Source of the DNA: Candidatus Bipolaricaulis anaerobius
Lineage (GTDB): Bacteria > Bipolaricaulota > Bipolaricaulia > Bipolaricaulales > Bipolaricaulaceae
Reading direction: 5' to 3'
Assembly: GCF_900465355.1 (NCBI RefSeq)
Contig: NZ_LS483254.1
Span: 310,001 to 374,000, forward strand
DNA: 64,000 nt
Every line of letters starts with the position of its first letter. Position 1 is the stretch's first letter. Both the position numbers and the translations under genes were made by a program. The notes under the pieces were generated by a model that was not told the DNA's origin, made no database searches, and was given only the letters and a program-made list of their open reading frames with translations. Positions 49,143 to 58,407 of the stretch are shown here, piece after piece.

Positions 49143-49733
49143 CTACCCCTCGACCTCTTCGGCGAGGAGCCGGCCCAGCTCCTGCGCCCCCTCGAGGGGC
49201 CTCTCCTCGTCCTGGGCGAGGTCCCCCCGACCCGCCACGCCGTAGTACGGGTAGCGCTTCACGGTGAGCGGGGTCATGCGCAGGGACACGGCGAACTGGA
49301 ACAGGTACTGGAAGACGTCCCACGGATCCGTGCCCCCGGTCGCGGCCACGAGGGCGCACGGCTTGTCCTCGAGCAGGTGGGCTCCCTTGTGGTGGCGCAG
49401 GTCGTGAAAGTAGGCCAGGCACACCAACCGCTCGCACACCGCCACCAGCCGCGATGGGACGGGGAAGTAGAGCGGGGACCCGATCACGAGGCCGTCTGCC
49501 TCCTCCATCTTCTGGATGAGGCCCGGGAAGTCATCCTTGACCACGCACTTGTAGGGCGTCTTGGCGCAGACCTCGTAGCAGCCCTGGCAGGGCCCGATCT
49601 CGAGCTCGGACAGGTGCACGGTCTGCGTCCGCATCCGGGGCTTCGCTTCCTTGACGGCGCTCAGGACCGCCTCCACCAGCTGGCCCGTGTTCCCCTCGTT
49701 GCGCATCGAGCCGACGATGCCGAGCACCTTCAT
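49143..49733 (-). CDS. NADPH-dependent FMN reductase / flavodoxin-like iron-sulfur flavoprotein
   Basis: 196 aa. Begins MKVLGIVGSMRNEGNTGQLVEAVL (FMN phosphate loop) with a Cys cluster CQGCYEVCAKTPYKC that could bind [4Fe-4S] or act as a redox site, and GSPLYFPVPSRLVAV, ATGGTDPWDVFQYL. It fits the NAD(P)H-dependent FMN reductase family with an Isf-like cysteine motif. Electron carrier or reductase; partners unknown. Confidence 0.85.
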   Translation of the reverse strand: MKVLGIVGSMRNEGNTGQLVEAVLSAVKEAKPRMRTQTVHLSELEIGPCQGCYEVCAKTPYKCVVKDDFPGLIQKMEEADGLVIGSPLYFPVPSRLVAVCERLVCLAYFHDLRHHKGAHLLEDKPCALVAATGGTDPWDVFQYLFQFAVSLRMTPLTVKRYPYYGVAGRGDLAQDEERPLEGAQELGRLLAEEVEG

Positions 49734-49791
49734 TGCGCCACCTCCGGGGCCGAGCGTACCGTCCCGGGCGCGGCGGGTGCAAACCGCCCCT

Positions 49792-51504
49792 TCACCGTCC
49801 GCGCTTGCGGGCGGCGAGGAGGTCCTCCACGGGAAGCGTGTTCAAGATATGTTCCGCCGTCGCCCAGCCGCGACGGGCGGTGATGACCCCGAACTCGAGG
49901 AAGTCGAGGTGGCCAACATCGTGGGCATCGGTCCCGATCGCGAGCCGGGCCCCGAACCCGATTGCCCGCCGGATGAGCTCCGCCCCGAGGTCGAGCCGCT
50001 GGGGATGGGCGTTCACCTCGAGCGCGGTCCCCGTCTTCGCTGCCCGGCGGAACACCTCGTCCCAGTCCGCCTCGCAGGGGGGGCGCTCCCCGATCAGGCG
50101 GCCGGTGGGATGGCCGAGGATGTCCACCCCCTCGTCCTCCACCGCCCGCAGGAGGCGGTCCGTCATCTCCTTCCTCCCCAGCCGGAGGTGGGTGTGCACG
50201 GAGGCGATGACGAGGTCGAGGTCCTTCAGGAGGTCGCGGGGGACATCCACCGTCCCGTCGCGGGCGATGTTCGCCTCGACGCCCGTGAGGAGCGTCAGGC
50301 CAGCTGTCTCGTTCCGGCGGCGCACCTCCTCGATCTGGCGGCGGAGGTCGTCGGCGGATAGCCCGGGGATGGCCTGGGCGAACCGGAGGTGGTCCGTGAT
50401 CGCGATCGCCCGGAGCCCGCGCTCCGCGGCGGCGCGGGCCATTGCCAGGAGGGTCGCCTCCCCGTCCGAGGAATCGGTGTGCACGTGGAGGTCGCACCGG
50501 ACCCGGCGCGCGTCCACGAGCTCGGGGAGGGTGCCCGCCTCGGAAGCAGCGATCTCGCCCCGGTCCTCGCGCAGCTCGGGCGGGATGTAGGCGAGGCCGA
50601 GCGCCCGGTAGATCCCCGCCTCGTCCTCTCCGGCGAGGACCTCCCCGTCCGCGGAGGTGAGCCCGTACTCGGAGAGCTTCCACCCCCGAGCCGCCGCCCG
50701 CTCGCGGAGGCGGATGTTGTGCTCTTTCGAGCCGGTGAAGTACTGGAGCGCTGCGCCGAACGCATTCGCGGGGACGAGGCGCAGGTCCACCTGGAACCCG
50801 TCGCTGAGGCGGATCGAGGACCTCTTTGGCCCCTGGGCGAGGACCTCCGCCACGTCGGGGAGGGAGCAGAACGCGCGCATCGCCTCGTCCGGGCGGTCGG
50901 ACACGGCGAGGAGGTCGAGGTCGCCCACCGTTTCCTTTCCCCGCCGCAGCGAGCCCGCGGGCTCCACGTGCCGGTAGAGCCCGGTCGCCATGAGCTGCTC
51001 CACGAGGTGGCGGGCGAGGGGCCACGCCCGGCCGAGGAGGAGCCGCTTCTCCGCCCCCCGCGTCTCGGCCAGCCCTCGCCTGATCTTCTGTTCCGTCTTC
51101 TCCCCGAGGCCCTTCACGCTGCGGATCCGCCCCTCCGCGGCGGCCCGTTCGAGGTCGGCCAGGTTCCGGATCCCGAGCTCCTCATAGAGGAGGCGGGCCG
51201 TCTTCGGCCCGATCCCCTCGACCTGGGTCAACGCGCGCAGCTCCACGGGGAGCTTCGCCTTCAGCTCCTCGTGGTAGGCGAGCTTCCCCGTGGCCACGAT
51301 CTCCGCCACCTTCTGCGCGATCGCCTCCCCGACCCCGGCGATCTCGGTGAGCCGCCCCTCCGCCGCGAGGTCCTCGATCGGCGTCGGACAGTCCTCGATC
51401 GCCCGCGCCGCCCTTCGGTAGGCCCGGGGCTTGAACGGGACGCCCTCCAGCTCGAGGAGGTCCGCCACCTCGTACAGGATCTTCGCCACGAGCGCGTTCT
51501 TCAT
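49792..51504 (-). CDS. polX: DNA polymerase X family protein with PHP domain
   Basis: 570 aa; ATG at 51504 overlapping the DUF6485 stop (ATGA). N-terminal helix-hairpin-helix region (LTEIAGVGEAIAQKVAEI, LTQVEGIGPKTARLLYEELG, RSVKGLGEKTEQKI), Pol X palm/nucleotidyltransferase with EPAGSLRRGKETVGDLDLLA and the FQVDLRLVP acidic residue, then a C-terminal PHP phosphoesterase domain beginning DLHVHTDSSDGE and including ITDHLRF, GVEANI, IASVHTHL, ILGHPTGR, IGTDAHDV. Base excision repair polymerase with 3'-5' exonuclease, by family. Confidence 0.95.
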   Translation of the reverse strand: MKNALVAKILYEVADLLELEGVPFKPRAYRRAARAIEDCPTPIEDLAAEGRLTEIAGVGEAIAQKVAEIVATGKLAYHEELKAKLPVELRALTQVEGIGPKTARLLYEELGIRNLADLERAAAEGRIRSVKGLGEKTEQKIRRGLAETRGAEKRLLLGRAWPLARHLVEQLMATGLYRHVEPAGSLRRGKETVGDLDLLAVSDRPDEAMRAFCSLPDVAEVLAQGPKRSSIRLSDGFQVDLRLVPANAFGAALQYFTGSKEHNIRLRERAAARGWKLSEYGLTSADGEVLAGEDEAGIYRALGLAYIPPELREDRGEIAASEAGTLPELVDARRVRCDLHVHTDSSDGEATLLAMARAAAERGLRAIAITDHLRFAQAIPGLSADDLRRQIEEVRRRNETAGLTLLTGVEANIARDGTVDVPRDLLKDLDLVIASVHTHLRLGRKEMTDRLLRAVEDEGVDILGHPTGRLIGERPPCEADWDEVFRRAAKTGTALEVNAHPQRLDLGAELIRRAIGFGARLAIGTDAHDVGHLDFLEFGVITARRGWATAEHILNTLPVEDLLAARKRGR

Positions 51505-51698
51505 TGGTGGAGCTCCGTGAAGCGGCGGAACGAACGGTCGTAGGTCCGCTCCACCTCCGGGGGGAAACAGCATGCCGGGAGCTCGCCCTGGCTGAGGTGG
51601 TAGGCGAGGCAGGCGCAGCAGTTCCCCTTGCGTGGGCACGTGGGCCAGGTGCACGGGCAGCGGGCCAGGTTATCGTCGAGCTTCGGACAGGTCGACAT
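51501..51698 (-). CDS. DUF6485 small cysteine-rich protein
   Basis: 65 aa; ATG at 51698 with GGGGAG upstream (an in-frame ATG at 51719 is also possible). Ten cysteines in 65 residues, with the pattern CPKLDDNLARCPCTWPTCPRKGNCCACLAYH, GELPACCFPPEVERTYDRSF, typical of this family, which probably binds a metal or Fe-S cluster. Function unknown. It is directly upstream of polX and coupled to it. Confidence 0.85.
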   Translation of the reverse strand: MSTCPKLDDNLARCPCTWPTCPRKGNCCACLAYHLSQGELPACCFPPEVERTYDRSFRRFTELHQ

Positions 51699-51732
51699 CG
51701 CGTCTCCCCACCGGGTCATGGGGGCTGACGGC

Positions 51733-51738
51733 TATAAT
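51733..51738 (+). promoter_or_regulatory. -10 element (TATAAT) of the phosphodiesterase gene
   Basis: TATAAT ending 10 bp before the ATG at 51749 with no ribosome site between; suggests a leaderless or very short-leader transcript. The -10 overlaps another in-frame ATG at 51737. Confidence 0.6.
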
Positions 51739-51748
51739 GCCCCAGACC

Positions 51749-52969
51749 ATGAGCAACCGGCAACAGATACTGAAACGCATCCTGGACGATACAGGCGGCC
51801 ACCGCCCCCACTACGAACGGTACTCCCTCCTCGCCGTCCCGGCGACGATCGAGGCCCTGTTCGGACTCCCCACCACGGGGCCCTCCCTCAAGGCCGAGCT
51901 GGGCCTCCCCCCGTCCGAGGTGGTGATGAGCGTGATTGTGGATGGGCTCGGCTACCACAGTCTGGAGGCACTGCGCGAGAAGGGGGTGGTGGATCTCGGC
52001 CCGACCCTCGCCGGTGGTCACTACCTCCCCCTCACGTCGGTGTTCCCCTCCACGACCACCGCAGCCCTCTCCTCCCTCTCCACGGGCTTGAGCCCGATCG
52101 GCCACGGGGTGCTGGGGTACAAGCTGTTCCGGTCCGAGGTGGGGTCGGTGGTGGATATGATCCGCCTCACCACCCCCGGCGGCCGCGACAACGCGCTGGA
52201 GAAGCTGGGCATTCCTCCCGAGCGCGTGCTGCAGGCGAGCACCGTGTACCAGCGACTGGCCGCGGCGGGGGTGGCGACGACCCTCTTCCTCCCCAAGTAC
52301 CTCGTGGATTCGGGCCTGTCCCGCGCCCTGTACCAGGGGGTGGAGCACACGGTGCCCTACCTCACCTCGTCCGACCTCCTCATGCACATCGCCCACGCGG
52401 GGCGGGGCCCGAAGCCGGCTCTCCTCAGCGTGTACTGGCCATCCACGGACAGCCTTGGCCACGTGTACGGTCCCACCACCCAGGCCTTCGAGCTGGAGGT
52501 GGCCCACGTGTTCCGCATCCTGGGCCAGGCGTGCGCGATGCTGCCCCGGGGGACGACCGTCCTCGTTACCGCCGATCACGGGTTCCACGAGGCGGATCCC
52601 GCTGCCGACATGGTCTCCTGCCCCGCTCATCCCGCGCTGCGGGATGGGCTCCTCCTCCCCCCGGTCGGGGATCCCCGCGCCTCGTACCTATTTGTACGGC
52701 GCGGGCACGAGGAGGAGGTGCAGGCGTTCTTCTCTCACTCGTTCCCCGACGAGTTCGCCGTCCTCGCGGTCGAGGAGGCGTTGGCCCGCCAGCTGTGGGG
52801 GCTCGACGAACCCACCCCGTCTGTGCGGGCCCTCCTCGGCGACCTCCTCGTCCTGTCGCAGAAGCGCAAGTTCCTCCTCTGGCCGACGGAGGAGTTCAAG
52901 CTGAGGGGGCTCCACGGGGCCCTCACCCCGGGCGAGCTGTACGTGCCGCTCCTGGCCAAAGTGGTGTGA
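51749..52969 (+). CDS. Alkaline phosphatase superfamily phosphodiesterase / nucleotide pyrophosphatase
   Basis: 406 aa; ATG at 51749. The core shows SVIVDGLGYHS (Asp65, metal), SVFPSTTTAALSSLSTG (nucleophile region), KLFRSEVG, YWPSTDSLGHVYGP and VTADHGFHEA, i.e. the metal-binding set of the type I phosphodiesterase/NPP family. No signal peptide, so it is cytoplasmic. Substrate unknown. It is followed 11 bp later by the cupin and then mnmA on the same strand, possibly co-transcribed. Confidence 0.87.
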   Translation: MSNRQQILKRILDDTGGHRPHYERYSLLAVPATIEALFGLPTTGPSLKAELGLPPSEVVMSVIVDGLGYHSLEALREKGVVDLGPTLAGGHYLPLTSVFPSTTTAALSSLSTGLSPIGHGVLGYKLFRSEVGSVVDMIRLTTPGGRDNALEKLGIPPERVLQASTVYQRLAAAGVATTLFLPKYLVDSGLSRALYQGVEHTVPYLTSSDLLMHIAHAGRGPKPALLSVYWPSTDSLGHVYGPTTQAFELEVAHVFRILGQACAMLPRGTTVLVTADHGFHEADPAADMVSCPAHPALRDGLLLPPVGDPRASYLFVRRGHEEEVQAFFSHSFPDEFAVLAVEEALARQLWGLDEPTPSVRALLGDLLVLSQKRKFLLWPTEEFKLRGLHGALTPGELYVPLLAKVV

Positions 52970-52980
52970 AGGAGGCGAGA

Positions 52981-53334
52981 GTGGCGAGCGTGAAGAGGAT
53001 CGCCGACATCAAGGTGCGGGATATGTCGAATGGGGCGGAGATCGTGGGCGTCCAGAAGCGGGTCCTGATCGGTCCGGCCGATCGGGCGCCGACGTTCGCG
53101 GTGCGCCAGTTCACCCTTGGCCCCGGCGGCCACACCGCGGCCCACAGCCATCCGTTTGAGCACGGGGTGATCGTCCTCCGCGGGACGGGGACCGTCCTCA
53201 CCCCCACCGGCCCGGTCGAGATCGGGGAGGGGAGCGTGGTGTTCGTCCCCCCCGGGGAGCACCACCAGTTCCGGAATACCGGCCCCGGATCGCTAGAGTT
53301 CCTGTGCGTCATCCCCGTCGAGCACGAGACGTGA
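52981..53334 (+). CDS. Cupin domain protein
   Basis: 117 aa from GTG at 52981 with AAGGAGGCGA upstream. Single cupin_2 barrel with both motifs: GGHTAAHSHPFEHGVIVLRGTG (His/Glu/His metal ligands) and VFVPPGEHHQFRNTG. Substrate unknown. Lies between the phosphodiesterase and mnmA. Confidence 0.9.
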   Translation: MASVKRIADIKVRDMSNGAEIVGVQKRVLIGPADRAPTFAVRQFTLGPGGHTAAHSHPFEHGVIVLRGTGTVLTPTGPVEIGEGSVVFVPPGEHHQFRNTGPGSLEFLCVIPVEHET

Positions 53335-53340
53335 CCGTGG

Positions 53341-54378
53341 ATGGCGCAGCGGGTGTTGGTGGGGCTATCGGGGGGAGTGGACTCCACGATCGCTGCCCAC
53401 CTCCTCCGTGAGGCGGGCTACGAGGTCCACGGCCTGACCCTGTGGCTCTGGGATCCCGCCGGTCGACGGGAGAACCCCTGCTGTTCGGTGGATACGGCTT
53501 CCCTCGCCGCCCGTGAGCTGGGGATCCCCCATGAGGTGGTCGAGGTCGGGGCGGAATTCCGCCGGCTCGTCGTGGAGCCCGCGCTCGCAGCCTACCAGAG
53601 CGGCCTCACCCCCAACCCGTGTGCGGTCTGCAACCGCGAGGTGCGGTTCTCCCTCCTCGTTCGGGAGGCGGAGGCGCGCGGGATCGCGTTCGTCGCCACC
53701 GGGCACCACGCCCGGATCCGCCACGCCGCGGACGGGGCCCACCTCTGGCGCGGTGCCGACCCCGCCAAGGACCAGTCCTATTTCCTCTACCGCGTCCGCC
53801 GCTCCGAGCTCGCGCGCGCTCTGTTCCCGGTGGGCGAGCGGACGAAGTCCGAGGTCAAGGCCCTGGCGGAAGCCCTCGGCCTGACGGCGGCCCGGCTCCG
53901 GGAGAGTCAGGACCTGTGCTTCGCCCCGGGGGGCATCCCGTCCCTCATCGCGGATTCCCCGCCCGGCCCGATCCTCGACCTCTCCGGGCGGGTGGTGGGG
54001 GAGCACCGGGGGCTCCCCCACTACACCGTGGGCCAGCGGCGCGGCCTTGGCCTGTCCTCCCCGGAGCCCCGGTACGTGGTGGCCCTCGACGGGAGGACGA
54101 ACGCGGTGATCGTGGGACCGGAAAGCGCCCTGTACGCCGATGAGCTTGTGGCCACGGATCTCTCCTGGATCGCGGGGGCACCGCCGGGAGCGCAGTTCAG
54201 AGCGGAAGTCCAGATCCGGTACCGCAGCCCGGCTACCCCGGCCGAGGTCGCGATCGGGGGGGAGGAGGCCCGCGTCCGGTTCGCGCATCCGGTGCGGGCG
54301 ATCACCCCGGGCCAGGCGGCCGTGTTCTACCGCGGGGAGGAGGTGTTGGGCGGGGGGATCATCGCCTCCCCCTGCTAG
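53341..54378 (+). CDS. mnmA: tRNA-specific 2-thiouridylase
   Basis: 345 aa. PP-loop GLSGGVDSTIAAHLL (8-22), catalytic cysteine Cys94 in NPCAVCNREVRF, second cysteine Cys193 in SQDLCF, ATGHHARI, KDQSYFLYRV and the C-terminal OB-like domain (GPILDLSGRVVGEHRGLPHYTVGQRRGLGL). Thiolates U34 of Glu/Gln/Lys tRNAs. Starts 6 bp after the cupin gene. Confidence 0.95.
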   Translation: MAQRVLVGLSGGVDSTIAAHLLREAGYEVHGLTLWLWDPAGRRENPCCSVDTASLAARELGIPHEVVEVGAEFRRLVVEPALAAYQSGLTPNPCAVCNREVRFSLLVREAEARGIAFVATGHHARIRHAADGAHLWRGADPAKDQSYFLYRVRRSELARALFPVGERTKSEVKALAEALGLTAARLRESQDLCFAPGGIPSLIADSPPGPILDLSGRVVGEHRGLPHYTVGQRRGLGLSSPEPRYVVALDGRTNAVIVGPESALYADELVATDLSWIAGAPPGAQFRAEVQIRYRSPATPAEVAIGGEEARVRFAHPVRAITPGQAAVFYRGEEVLGGGIIASPC

Positions 54379-54380
54379 CG

Positions 54381-55253
54381 TCATTCGGGAAGGGGGACCC
54401 CGGCGAGGCGTGGATCGAGGGCGTCCCGCAGCCCCTCCCCGAACAGGTTCATCCCCAGCACGAACAGGAAGATCGCGATCCCGGGGAAGGTGGAGATCCA
54501 CCATCCCCGTGCCGCGTACAGGTACTGCCGGCCGTCGGCGATGATCGTCCCCCAGCTCGCCTGGGGGGGCTGAATCCCCAATCCGAGGAAGGACAGCGCG
54601 GCCTCCATGAGCACCACCCACCCCACGCGGAGGGTTCCGATGACGATCGCGGACGGGATCACGTTGGGGAGGAGATGGCGGAACAGGATCCGGGTCGGCG
54701 TAGCGCCGATGGCGCGGGCCGCCTCGACGAACGCCGCCTCCTTCATGGTCAGGACCTCGCTGCGCACGATCCGGCACGAGGTGGTCCATTCCTTGAACGC
54801 CAGCGCGATCACCATGTTCAGAAAACCTGGGCCGAACAGGGCCATGAGCGCGATCGCCAGGATCAGGTACGGGAATGCCAGCAGGACATCCACCGTGCGC
54901 TGGATCACCGTGTCCACCCATCCCCCCACGTAGCCGGAGATGAGGCCGAGGCTGACCCCGACCACGGTGCAGACGACGATCACGAGCAGCCCAAGGGAGA
55001 TCGAGACGCGCGACCCCGCGATGATCCGGCTCAGGAGGTCTCGCCCCAAGTTGTCCGTCCCCAGCGGGTAGATCCAGTCCCCCTCGGCGGACACGGCGGG
55101 CGGCTGGAGGCGCCGGGAGAGGTCCCCGCGGGTCGGATCGTGGGGGACGATCCACGGGGAGAGGAGGGCGATGAGGGTGAACGCCCCCACCAGCCCCGCC
55201 CCTCCGAGGGCGAGGCGGTTACGCCGGAACGCGCGCCACGCCCGGCCCCTCAC
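54381..55253 (-). CDS. Dipeptide/oligopeptide ABC transporter permease (DppC-like)
   Basis: 290 aa from GTG at 55253 overlapping the DppB-like stop (GTGA). N-terminal helix, the extracytoplasmic HPLGTDNLGRDLLSRII-type motif (PLGTDNLGRDLLSRI), EAARAIGATPTRILFRHLLPNVI docking loop, and about six helices. DppC/OppC family. A longer frame open to 55535 is a shadow. Confidence 0.92.
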   Translation of the reverse strand: MRGRAWRAFRRNRLALGGAGLVGAFTLIALLSPWIVPHDPTRGDLSRRLQPPAVSAEGDWIYPLGTDNLGRDLLSRIIAGSRVSISLGLLVIVVCTVVGVSLGLISGYVGGWVDTVIQRTVDVLLAFPYLILAIALMALFGPGFLNMVIALAFKEWTTSCRIVRSEVLTMKEAAFVEAARAIGATPTRILFRHLLPNVIPSAIVIGTLRVGWVVLMEAALSFLGLGIQPPQASWGTIIADGRQYLYAARGWWISTFPGIAIFLFVLGMNLFGEGLRDALDPRLAGVPLPE

Positions 55254-56272
55254 CTCTTCCCTCCTCCCGCCGCGACGCGCGGATCGAGCCGGGCGTAGGA
55301 AAGGTCGGCGATGAGATTGAGGAAGACGTAGGTCACCGCGTACACGAGGACACAACCGCGGATGAGGGGATAGTCGCGGCTCTCCACCGCTTCCACCACC
55401 AGCCGCCCCAGGCCTGGCCAACTGAACACGGTTTCCACCACCATGTTCCCGCCCAGCAGTGCCCCCACGTTGAGGGTGATCGCGGTCACCACCGGGAGCA
55501 GGGCGTTGCGGAGGGCGTGGCGGAGGATGACCCATCGTTGGGGCAGGCCCTTGGCCTGCGCCGTGCGTACATAGTCCTGATGGATCGTTTCAAGCAAGCT
55601 CGACCGGGTGAGGCGCATCGTCATCGCCATCATCCCCGCCGATAGGGCGAGGGCGGGCATCACCAGGTGCCGCAGGATGTCCACGAACGCGGGCCAGTTG
55701 CCCTGCAACATCGCGTCCAGGAGAAGGAAACCTGTCTGCCAGTGGAGGCCGGTGCCATAGGATGCCCGCCCCGCCACGGGGAGCACCTTGAGCATCACCG
55801 AGAACACGAAGATGAGGATGAGGCCCAGCCAGAAGCCGGGCAGGGACACCCCGAGGAGGGAGACCGTCGTCCCGATCGCATCGAGCCACGTGTTGCGCCG
55901 CACGGCGGCGACCACCCCCGCCGGGATCGCCACGAGGAGGGCGATGAGCGATGCGAACAGCGTCAACTCGATCGTGGCCGGGAGCCGTTCCCCGATCAGG
56001 GTCGCCACCGGGCGGCGGTAGATGATGGACTGACCGAGGTTCCCGCGCAGGATTCCCCCGAGGAACAGCCCGTACTGCTCAACAAACGGGCGATCCAGGC
56101 CGAACTCGTGGCGGACACGCTCGATCTCCTCCTGGGACACGATCCCCGCCTGACCCATGAATAGCTGCACCGGATCTCCCGGGGTGAGGTACATGAGGAG
56201 GAACACCACGAACGTCACCCCGAGGAGCACGGGGACCGCTTGCCCCAGCCGTCGCAGGATATAGCCGGACAC
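55250..56272 (-). CDS. Dipeptide/oligopeptide ABC transporter permease (DppB-like)
   Basis: 340 aa from GTG at 56272. Six-helix DppB family protein: YILRRLGQAVPVLLGVTFVVFLLMYLTPGDP at the N-terminus, RRPVATLIGERLPATIELTLFA, and the docking loop YVRTAQAKGLPQRWVILRHALRNALLP. The start codon lies right after the hairpin/T-rich segment separating it from the binding protein, so it has no free ribosome site. No ATPase gene for this importer is seen in the window. Confidence 0.92.
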   Translation of the reverse strand: MSGYILRRLGQAVPVLLGVTFVVFLLMYLTPGDPVQLFMGQAGIVSQEEIERVRHEFGLDRPFVEQYGLFLGGILRGNLGQSIIYRRPVATLIGERLPATIELTLFASLIALLVAIPAGVVAAVRRNTWLDAIGTTVSLLGVSLPGFWLGLILIFVFSVMLKVLPVAGRASYGTGLHWQTGFLLLDAMLQGNWPAFVDILRHLVMPALALSAGMMAMTMRLTRSSLLETIHQDYVRTAQAKGLPQRWVILRHALRNALLPVVTAITLNVGALLGGNMVVETVFSWPGLGRLVVEAVESRDYPLIRGCVLVYAVTYVFLNLIADLSYARLDPRVAAGGGKR

Positions 56273-56281
56273 AGAAAGAGT

Positions 56282-56308
56282 GGGGAGGGGCGCCGATCGC
56301 CCCTCCCC
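56282..56308 (-). terminator. Hairpin between the peptide-binding protein and permease genes
   Basis: Minus-strand inverted repeat of 11 bp (GGGGAGGGGCG/CGCCCCTCCCC, 5-base loop) 8 bp after the binding protein stop, followed by CTCTTTCTG, a moderately U-rich tract. Probably a partial terminator; the dppB-like GTG at 56272 follows immediately. Confidence 0.7.
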
Positions 56309-56316
56309 TAACCCAT

Positions 56317-57852
56317 CTACAGGATCAGATCCACGTCGTGGAGGTTGATCCGGCTATCCGGACTCGGCTTCCACCCGACCACCCGCGCGTTCACCCCGTA
56401 CGACTCCTGCGCGACCCACAGGAACGCCATCGGAGCATCGTCGTAGATCACCTGTTGCGCGATGTGGTAGGCCACCCGACGGACCTCCGGGTCCACCGTC
56501 ACCCGCTCCGCGAGGTCGATCAAGGCTTCCAGCACGCGGCTCGAGTACCCACTGAAGTTCCCGCGCTCCCCGGTCACGAGCTTGGGGATCATGATGTCGT
56601 TCGGCTCGAGGGTTGAGTTCCCCCAATCCCCGAGGTGCATCATCCGCGTCCCGGCGAGGAGCTCCGCCTGGAGGACGCCCCACTCCCACACCTGAACCTT
56701 GGCGTCGATCCCCACGTCGCGCAGCATCTCGGCGATGACGAGGGCCACATCCTGGAAATGGGCCTGTGTATCGATCGTCACGCTGAACCCGTTCTCGTAG
56801 CCAGCGCGAGCGAGGAGGGCCTTTGCCTTCGCCGGGTCGTACCCATAGGGGGGGATGGGGGCGTAGAACGGGGAGTCGGGGGACATGATCGTGGGGATGG
56901 GCGTGGCCAATCCATCGAGGATGAACTCGATGATCGTGTCCACGTCAATCGCATAGTTGATCGCCCGCCGCACGCGGACGTCATCGAACGGAGCCATGTT
57001 GACGTTCACCTCGAGGAACGTGCTGCGGGTCCCGCGTACGCTCATCACGGCGAGGTTGGGATCGGCGTCTACCGTTGCAATCAGGTCAACCGGGATCCGG
57101 GTCGCGATGTGGATTTCGCCGGCGCGGAGCGCGGCAATGCGGGTCGAGGTCTCAGGGAGGACCCGGAAGATGACCTGGTCCAGCTTCGCCGGTCCGACCG
57201 GTGGCAGGTCGGGGGGGCCGCCGTAGTACCCATCGTGGCGCTCCATCACCACCTGCTGTCCCCGATCCCAGCGCACGAACCGGAACGGCCCAGTGCCGAT
57301 CGGCCGTTCCCCGAACTCGGCGTCGCCGACCGCCTGCACGTAGTGCTTGGGGACGATCAGGGTGTGGGGAAGGAACGACGGGAGCGCGGCGAACGGGACC
57401 GAGGTGATGAGCTTGACGGTGAGCGGGGAGATGGCCACGGCATCCGTCACGGGGTCGAGGAGGCTCTTGCGGGGTGAGGTCAGCCCGCCGATCCTCCCCT
57501 CCTTGACCGTGCGCTCGACCGTGAACACCACATCCTCGGCCGTGAACGGCGTCCCGTCGTGCCACGTTACCCCGTCCCGCAGGTGGAACACCCATTCCCG
57601 GTCCGAGAGGCGTTCCCAGGACACAGCGAGCTCTGGCACGATCCGGCCCTCCGGCGTCCGTGTCACCAGACCGTCGAACATGTTGCGGAGGATCGTCTCC
57701 GTCTCCCGGTGGCGGAAGTTGCCGGGGTCCATCGTCATCGCGTCGGCCTCGATCCCCACGACCAGCGTCTTGATGGCCTGGCCTGAGCCGAGTACGGAGA
57801 CCGCGAGTGTGATTGCAAACAGCAGAAGATGCACAATTAGGTTCCTCTTCAT
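56317..57852 (-). CDS. Peptide ABC transporter solute-binding protein (family 5)
   Basis: 511 aa; ATG at 57852 with AAGGAGGGAG upstream. Signal peptide NLIVHLLLFAITLAVSVLGSGQA, then SBP_bac_5 fold: LVVGIEADAMTMDPGNFRHRETE, WVFHLRDGVTWHDGTPFTAEDVVFTVERT, IGTGPFRF, VRRAINYAID, GYDPAKAKALLARAG. No lipobox. Binds a peptide or similar ligand outside the membrane for the two permeases downstream. Confidence 0.94.
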   Translation of the reverse strand: MKRNLIVHLLLFAITLAVSVLGSGQAIKTLVVGIEADAMTMDPGNFRHRETETILRNMFDGLVTRTPEGRIVPELAVSWERLSDREWVFHLRDGVTWHDGTPFTAEDVVFTVERTVKEGRIGGLTSPRKSLLDPVTDAVAISPLTVKLITSVPFAALPSFLPHTLIVPKHYVQAVGDAEFGERPIGTGPFRFVRWDRGQQVVMERHDGYYGGPPDLPPVGPAKLDQVIFRVLPETSTRIAALRAGEIHIATRIPVDLIATVDADPNLAVMSVRGTRSTFLEVNVNMAPFDDVRVRRAINYAIDVDTIIEFILDGLATPIPTIMSPDSPFYAPIPPYGYDPAKAKALLARAGYENGFSVTIDTQAHFQDVALVIAEMLRDVGIDAKVQVWEWGVLQAELLAGTRMMHLGDWGNSTLEPNDIMIPKLVTGERGNFSGYSSRVLEALIDLAERVTVDPEVRRVAYHIAQQVIYDDAPMAFLWVAQESYGVNARVVGWKPSPDSRINLHDVDLIL

Positions 57853-57948
57853 CTCTCCCTCCTTGTGTGAGGTGTAGGATGACGGTTGCATCAGGGGGAG
57901 TTCGTGCCCATCTCACCTCCCCGGTTCTGTGGGATAACTGCAACCTTC

Positions 57949-57977
57949 AGAATACCAGTCGACCTCTCCCGGCGCAA
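57949..57977 (-). promoter_or_regulatory. Putative promoter of the peptide transporter operon
   Basis: Minus-strand TTGCGC (57977-57972) and TATTCT (57954-57949) with a 17 bp spacer, about 96 bp before the ATG at 57852. Judged by eye. Confidence 0.4.
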
Positions 57978-58022
57978 GGCGAGGCAGGAGCGGGGACCCC
58001 AGGCGGCCTGGAGAGGACAGGA

Positions 58023-58304
58023 TCAGGCGAGCTTCGGTGGGATGACGATCTTCCCCAGGTTCTTCTCGTACTTCTCGATGTTCTCCCCGATCGCCTCGTG
58101 GAGCCGTTTCATGTGGCGGGGGGAGAGGATGACCCGCGACACGAGGATCGCCTGCCCCCGCTCCGGGGTCTGGGCCTGGGGATCCACGAGGAGGAAGTCG
58201 AGGAAGAACTCGTCCGGCTGGTGCGAGATCACCGCCAGGTTCGCGTACACGCCTTTTCGCGTATCCATTTCTGCGCCGACCTGCATTTCCCGTTCTGTAG
58301 CCAT
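58023..58304 (-). CDS. DUF3467 family protein
   Basis: 93 aa; ATG at 58304 with GGAGGTGCC upstream (a frame open to 58499 is rejected). The sequence VYANLAVISHQPDEFFLDFLLVDP followed by VSRVILSPRHMKRLHEAIGENIEKYE is diagnostic of this small cytoplasmic family. Function unknown. Divergent from the ABC exporter. Confidence 0.9.
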   Translation of the reverse strand: MATEREMQVGAEMDTRKGVYANLAVISHQPDEFFLDFLLVDPQAQTPERGQAILVSRVILSPRHMKRLHEAIGENIEKYEKNLGKIVIPPKLA

Positions 58305-58368
58305 GGCACCTCCGACGGCATCGTAGCCGTCGCGGTGAAGGCGATCAACTTCCCGCCACGCGTTCGGC

Positions 58369-58396
58369 TTGGCCTGCCGGGAGGATCCCGTATAAT
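58369..58396 (+). promoter_or_regulatory. Promoter of the ABC exporter pair
   Basis: TTGGCC at 58369-58374 and TATAAT at 58391-58396 with a 16 bp spacer. The -10 ends 11 bp before the ATG at 58408 and no ribosome site lies between, so the transcript is predicted to be nearly leaderless. Confidence 0.65.
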
Positions 58397-58407
58397 CCCC
58401 GGTCCCC